A DNA stretch of 64,000 nucleotides. Source: Polytrichum commune (Eukaryota > Streptophyta > Polytrichopsida > Polytrichales > Polytrichaceae). This document shows positions 57,141-64,000 of this stretch, in pieces (the stretch's first letter is position 1; each line of letters starts with the position of its first letter). The DNA lies in the NCBI GenBank assembly GCA_950295325.1, contig OX485808.1:2854501-2918500 (forward strand), read 5' to 3'. The notes below the pieces were generated by a model. It did not search any database. It saw nothing but the letters and a program-made list of their open reading frames with translations, and was not told the DNA's origin. Both the position numbers and the translations under genes were made by a program.

Positions 57141-60100
57141 CCAATTCAATTCATACCCGAGCCTATGAAGGGAATTGGCGTCTACATTTGTCATTAGGGG
57201 ATGTTTTATAATGTTTAATGATGATTCTCTCGAGAAGGGAGTGAACTACACATATTCGTGCTACGGTGCATTGTGAGAATTAGGAACAGGAATCATGTGT
57301 CACTCCTGTGAAAGGAGGTCAAATTCTCCATGAGTGTGTGCTAGGAGGCCGAACTCCTGTGGCAGAGCAAGGTTATCTTACATTTCGTCACGACTGGTTC
57401 AAAGGCATAAGAGTGTGCACTATGATGGACATGTCTTGTGTGTATTCCTGTGAAAGGAGTTTAGATCCTTTATGAATGTTGATGTATTCGGATCCGAGTT
57501 TTGCATGATCTCAGGGAGAAAAATCATCTTCTTTGTGTATCCCATTCCTGGAAAGAGTTTGGGGAAATTCTATTGAAACTTAAAGTGATGTTCACTGCGA
57601 GCAAGTATGTCCTGTAGTTCTTACTTCACCTGATTGAGAGAAAGTGATGTTGAGTTTCTGTCCGACTCTGAAGCATCATGGATGGAGTAACTTTGAGCCA
57701 CGGAATTGGTGAGCCTGTGTTAATGAGTGTGAAGTTGAAGAAAGTCGAAGCAATCTGTCTCGTAAGGCACCCGAACGAAAATGCCGCGCAGAGTCGAGAG
57801 GCAGAAGGAGTCGCGTGATCGGAAGAAGCCGTGAGCAAGAAATAAGTTGCCCATTAACCCATATTGTTTGGGTGAGGCTGGAAGGGCAAGCATATAAAGA
57901 GAAGGAGCCAGCTCTATGTTCGAGAACTTGACGCTGACTTGGTTACTGGTTACTGGTTACTAAGACTGTGGCCCTCTTTGTGAGATTGGTTACTTGTGAC
58001 TGTTACTTGGAATTGGACTATGGTCCTGCGATTAGACGCTCTCGGTCCTGGTCTTGTTCGGTTCGCTTAGACTCGTACACTAGGTTCCCGTCACTTGTAA
58101 CTAGACTTTTGCACATTATAACAATTAATTCTAATGTGTTCAAATTCCATTTGATTTTGATAAGTCTAAAATGACTAAACAATAATTCAACTTTGAGATA
58201 TTGAAGTAAATCAATGAATTCATTTGCTTAGAGGTAGGAGAGTCATGTGTGATTGTGATGTTTCCTAACCTGTGGTATGGCCGATAGTCCTTGGTTACTT
58301 ATCTCAAGAGACTATGGTCACCTCAAGGAGTTCTTGCCTTGGGGTTTCTGAGACTATGGCGTACCCATATGTTTATGGCTGAGCTGTGACTCCCTGAATT
58401 GCAAAACACATTATAAGAGTGATGTTACTGACGAGAATGGGTTATAAGGGAGTGACTGATCAATTGCATGTACTGCTGTGAGTGACCCTTAACCTTAATT
58501 AAATCATTCCCAAAATTCACTTTAGAAGTCCTTTTACCTGTGTTTGTTGTCCTAAATTCACCTTAATTCCCTTGTGATCTATCAATTAACTTAATGGTGA
58601 TCCCTAGATGTAACACCTGACACTCATTTGGTCTTCCCTGTGTGGTTTTCTTAATTGGAACCCAATCTAAAAACCTATCTACAGTGGGCCAAGATGGCCT
58701 TGCAAATGCCGATTCGGGATCCCAGACACTCCATCCAAAACGAACACCTATAAACTGCTCCCAGTTTCCAACACTCTACTATCTTGAAGCGTACCCGGCG
58801 GTGTAGGAGTGTCTGGGCCCACGGAGTGACAGTTTTAGGTGCCATTAGTGGTGCCACCTCATAGCGGCCTCCACTACCTTCATGTAGGGTAGGTAATGGG
58901 CTCCACTCTATCTCGGGTTGGTTCAAGTTGGAATTAGGGTGGCTTGTCAATGTTTATTATAGCCATTCTATTCATAACGCCAAAGGAGGTAGGCCCACAA
59001 AGCACAAAATGGTCATTCCCCAGGATGCAGGGGGGTTGGTTCCCGGGCTGCAAGGTGATGGTTTTGCAAGCGTACTGGGAGGGATCATGGAGGTAGCCAT
59101 GTTGCTTTGCGTACCATTATTACTTGGGCTTTGATGTAGTTTGGATCTAGTACCCAAATGTGTTGTGTTGGTTCTAGGATATGAAGGAGGGGGTCCTCAT
59201 CACTTGCAAGGTTGCCATACACGGGGCCTATGGATTGGTTTAAGGAAGCTAGTAGTTATGGTTTTGAATATTCATCAAATATTCAATTGAGACTAAAGAT
59301 ATATTTCTTCTTTCTTGATACCTATTTTTAGCCCAAAGACTAATATGCATATCATTTTTTATATCAACCACATAGCCATATGCATGTGCAATAGCTTAAA
59401 GTGTTGGTTTAAGCACCCTCTACCTTAGGTGCACGTTACTCCAAAATGGGAAAGCCCTTCCCTTTCTAACTTTACTTGGGTCCACACACTCCCTCACTAT
59501 AGAAGAGAATTGTACCTCCATAGAAGGTGTGTGGTGTCGATTTTTGAATTCTCTTAGTCAGATGAGTGTTTAAATGTATCAATGCTCTTTTTGAACTTCA
59601 CAAGTAGAAATAAATAGGTGTGAAAGGGGTTATGAACCGAGATTTCAGGAAGTAATTCAAAAGAGGCTATGGCCCGATCCTAGGAGGTGCCCGGAGGATA
59701 TACAAGCCGTTGTCTGGTAGGAAAAAATAAAAAGCTTTTGGTGGAGTACAACTTTGAGTAGAGAACGAGGGTGATTGAGAGAGAAATTTGAGGAGTATTA
59801 TCTCAATTCTAAGAGAGAATTGCAGATTTATACCAAGGAGTGATTCCTCAAGGTTGTCAAGATAGAATTTAAGTAATATTTTGATTGTCTTTCCCAATCC
59901 AAGGTGTGTAACTTGATCGTGGTATGTAATTGGTTAGGCCATACTCTGTGCAGAGGGATTTTTACTTGATGGCCGACATATGAATATATTATTTATGGAA
60001 ATTATTGAAGTTTGAATTTGTTGTAGTCGAATTGCTGCAATTACAGGCTATAATCTGATTGAATCTTGAGTTATAAGTTGGCAGTGAAAAGGAATGCAAT

Positions 60101-63100
60101 CCCAGTCAGTATGTTGCGTGTATGAATGTATTTGCATATGTATGTTTTATGTCATGCACTCATTGAATTAAGCAGGGATAATTTTAGATGTTTATTTATG
60201 GGAACATGATTTCACCATAATTGATTCATGAATGTTGAATACGTAATAATGCTTGATGAATTAAAAATTGAGACAGTTGCCTGAATGATAAGCGAGGGCT
60301 GATTAGAGAGAAAATACATATTGTGTTCAAGGGCCATAGTATGTCCAAATTGATATTTGCTAAGCAGAGAGCTCGTGGAGCTTTGTGTAAAAATTATTAG
60401 ATTATCCTTGGATTAATTAGTACAGAGATTGCAAGAATTGATTGATTGTAAATGAATACATTCAAGACTCTATAAGTGTTACCCGTATAAGCATTATGAT
60501 TTCCTATATGTTAAGAAATTTTTACTCCCCTACAAAAACAAAATTGGTAAGATTAGTGAGTGTTATGTGTTAAGTGTTATAACACGCTCTACTCTCTTCT
60601 TTGTTAATTGCACCTCTATAAGTGTTAATTTTGAGAAAACCAAGGTAATAATATATGAGAGCATACATTTTAAGCATGTAATCACATTTATCCCATATTC
60701 ATTGCGAACAATTCAAAATTGTTGGAGGCATACAGGTGTTCTTTTGATCTCTATAGAGAGGGAGATATAGGAAGCTAGGCGCTTGGTAGAGGTTGATGAA
60801 GTTGCTATCTACTTCATCAACTGACGTTGTTGTCCTCTGATAGTGTGGTGGGTGATGTGATGAATACTCATGAATACCGCAATTATGAGATGGAGTTTGA
60901 TTCAAACAACCCCTATGAACCTAATGATGAGTTTTGGATATGTATTCCTCAGTAGATCAAGAAATTATTGTTGAATAGGTTATGGTTGATAACTTGACGT
61001 GGTAGAAGAAACTGTAGGATTTAGTGTTGCTGAGCGTTCTCTGGAGAAATACTTTGAACAAAGACCAAATGATGCCATATCACACACGAGGGGCATTCAA
61101 GGACTCCAGAAGGAAGTTTCATCTCATCATTTGGAAGCTTCTCATCATACTACTATAGACTCTTCCTTTCGGTTAGTTTAGTTGGAAGAATCTCGTCAAG
61201 TTACTACTATACAAATTATTTCTTTCAATTAGTTTAGTTGAATTATGTATTATCATAAGTACTTTCATTTGTACAGGGTGCATCATGCTTAGATTATCCC
61301 TACAATGAAATAGAAATTGGATACATGTTGGGTACCATAAAGCCTTGGAATCTTCATGCCTAACTTATGTGTGGAGATTGAGATACGCTTTACCTTGACC
61401 ATACCTACAAACTCATATGTGAACCCGAAACGGGTCCACTGAGCAATATGCTTCGGGACAAGTGTTACTATCTCTTGTTGGAGGCGGTCTTTTTGGAGGT
61501 GGTCCTTTTTGGTAACCAAATAGGTTTTTCATGGCTTGATAGTAGCATTCATCATGCAATAACCAACATCTTTATGTCACATTGATTATTAGTCATTAGA
61601 TTGGACCAGAACCCGTTTAATTAATGGCAACATGTTTATTTATATATAGTATCCTCCACTATAATATGCAAAGATCATGATGATCATATCAATTTTATTA
61701 TGACTATATTTCCATTATAGATTAATTGCTTATACGAATTAAGATACATTGATTTTATTCATCATATTTTAATATCATAACTTTCATATAGCATTGAGGA
61801 TTCATATTGTCCTATAACATCTAGATATATGGAAAGTGCATCATCAAATCCGCCTATAGATTTCAGATAGCCAAAAATCCAATTTTTTTTAATATGTCTA
61901 AATTCATATTGAAAAAAAATCAAATTTTGATATATGATACACACTGTCACATCATGGTAACTTAGAACATCGTGGTACACGAATTTCCAATCCCAAAGAA
62001 GGATGAATTAATATCTTTGGAGAACAAGACTCGGTGGAAAATAGAATTGTAGGGAAGTTGAAGTTTGAAGAGGTTGAGCTGGCCACCGAGTCTTTATCAT
62101 AGAATTGGAAGTTGACATTCATTTGAGCTATATATATATATATATATATGAAAAATATGTTGATATGGGATTGAGATTGTCATATTCTACATGAGTTTCC
62201 TTCAAAATAGAATATTCTTGTTATTCAAATCTTGCCTAACTCTTTCGTTTTCTTTGCATTAATTTATAATTTTCTAGAAAATTAAGACACAAAGAGAAAT
62301 AATCCACTCATGTAACACTCAAATGGATGAATTTGATTGTAGGCACATTCCAACTTGCATATGTAATAACAAGACAATTCTACTCCATCACATGTTGGTA
62401 GAATTTTTTTAACAAGTATATAATTTTCTACCCATACAACATAAATATCTAATACACACTTCAAGGAATAGGAAATAATTAATTTCAATGAACGTATATT
62501 GTATCATTGACTTTAGTGTGGCCTTAATATCATATCAAACATTTTCATTAATCTAGTATTTTGCATTAATGTGGTGCACATTGCGCATTATAGTCATACA
62601 CCACAATATTCCATAAAATAAGTAAATTAGTGTTATGTGTACAAGCTATCATATTTGACAATTGTGACATATGTTTCATCGCAAACTCTCTAGTGTATCA
62701 CGAGTTTTGTTGTGTAAGTCTAATTGGTAGAAGTTGGAGATCATGAAAAACAAACCAAATAACACCCACGTACCTTATGATCCACCCAATCATAGTGGGT
62801 ATATTTTGGTGAACCACATACTTTCAACCAACCATGTGAGAACGTATGGGCTTTGCCCTTGGGGGAGATAGGTGTTGACGGGCGTGTCCCGTGTCCGTTT
62901 AAGGTCTTCACCTTTGAAAGAAGGCAATAATCTTTGGGACCCTGTAATTCTTGTAATGCCCATATTAGAATCCCATATAGACTTAGACAAACTAAAAAAA
63001 GAAATAACACCATAATTCACGTTGGTGACAACATTCGAGCCATCTATCCTTTCTTTTTCTTTCTTTCTTTATTGGTTTCACACGAGAGTTAAACAAGAAG

Positions 63101-64000
63101 AAGGGGGGAGGGGGGGGGGACAAGTATGGTGGGAAATGGTTGAAGCACTTTGCTCCATCCATGATGTGATTGACTTGTGTGGCAAGGAGAGATATGGATT
63201 TTTTGTATGCTCATGGCTAAAAAAATGCCTCTCTTGGTGGATTCTCACCTACCTTATATATTGTGGTCACCTTATTTCTCATATGTATCATCACAAATTT
63301 GAATGATCACAACGCTTGTTGAAGGTGTGGATGATTTCTATTGTTAGGTCTAGGGTACGGTGATCTATTGGTGCAATGGTGAGGATGTTGTGACGATATG
63401 GTTGTTTGAGAACGAGTGGCTTCAAAACTAACATGAGATCAATAATGGCATGGGTTTGGTTCATGGAGGCTGCAAAATAACAAAATATGTAGAATTTTGG
63501 TAATATGGGGAGAAATGGAAGAAGTTTGATAACATATTCATATAATTATCTTAGGATACTCTCAAAAGTGGTATATAATATGTATGTATTATATGTATCT
63601 AGAGGTATGGTTTTATGGTGGGGATGTTCTTATGGACTCGGATCTGATGCGATGATGGTGGGTGGATCCAAGGGCCAAGGTATGGATTATGGTATAGATG
63701 TTGGATTTGAAAGACGGTAGGACTTAACTCAATAGATTTTGCCTATACTCTTCGTGAATGATATATGGTCTACACATACATGTTGTGTGTGTCAAGTTAT
63801 AAAGTAGAGTGCAAATACATACAAGACCAACGAGATGTCCATTGAGGAGAAAGTGGGAGAGACTTTGCAACCTCTTTGCAACTCCCAATTCTATAACAAT
63901 AAAGGCACATTAGTAGAATATAACATTAATCAACAAGCCTTGGCACTTCCCCACATCATGTTGACATTGTTGCTTTGTATGGCAACAAGCTATGAGATTC
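57141..64000. other. No gene recognised; simple repeats
   Basis: All open frames are short and without family motifs. 57.2-58.6 kb is less AT-rich and contains a CATATAAAGAG TATA-like site near 57.89 kb. It could be a solo LTR, but I find no matching pair, primer-binding site or clean TG...CA ends. (TA)n lies at about 62128-62149. Confidence 0.4.
62128..62149. repeat. (TA)n microsatellite
   Basis: Uninterrupted alternating TA of about 22 bp. Confidence 0.9.

Noticed and set aside
57265-58614. A solo LTR of a Ty3/gypsy element
   Set aside because: The composition and a TATA-like site are suggestive, but there is no second copy, no primer-binding site or polypurine tract, and no clear TG...CA ends with a TSD.

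Overview
The window is a transposon-rich, AT-rich stretch of a plant-lineage nuclear genome. Three things point there. A protein kinase is fused to an NB-ARC/LRR immune receptor, an architecture best known from mosses and other seedless plants. There are short TTTAGGG-type telomere-like stretches. A nuclear tRNA-Gly gene has plant-like sequence. I cannot fix the species; a bryophyte, other seedless land plant or streptophyte alga fits best. Spliceosomal introns are visible, and there are no bacterial operon signs.

Layout. 3.2-7.9 kb (minus): an intact kinase-NB-ARC-LRR receptor with 22 nearly identical LRR units. 10.7-12.0 kb: decayed EXO70-like exons. 13.1-24 kb: a field of DNA transposons, including two elements with hAT-like 8-bp target duplications, a degenerate CACTA/TNP2 transposase and several MITE families. 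26.3-29.2 kb (minus): the 3' part of a fibronectin-III (FNDC3-like) tail-anchored gene. 29.3-29.4 kb: an intron-containing tRNA-Gly(GCC). 34.4-36.2 kb: a second NLR, broken, with a 582-bp TIR element inserted in its LRR region. 36.7-40.3 kb: more MITEs and a CCCGGG-ended element. 57.1-64 kb: nothing recognisable beyond simple repeats.

The centrepiece is 40,497-57,134. This 16.6-kb block has 26/27-bp matching terminal inverted repeats starting ACACTATATTCG and a perfect 6-bp target-site duplication (TGAATA). It looks like one very large DNA transposon. It carries (i) an FCP1/HAD-phosphatase-like exon, (ii) a decayed multi-exon gene with a ParB/DGQHR-like motif and circularly permuted DNA-methyltransferase-like motifs, and (iii) a plus-strand DUF7869-like (RNase H/DDE-type) putative transposase. 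It also carries about 38 copies of a 22-bp palindrome (arm GTTTGGGTCGR) that I found only inside the element. These lie in five clusters with unrelated spacer sequence and different periods, upstream of both divergent gene sets and inside introns and one exon. I read it as a previously undescribed giant cargo-bearing transposon family with its own repeated protein-binding site. In-frame stops in its two decaying genes are all TAG or TAA where Gln codons would fit, as expected of C-to-T decay in methylated, silenced DNA.
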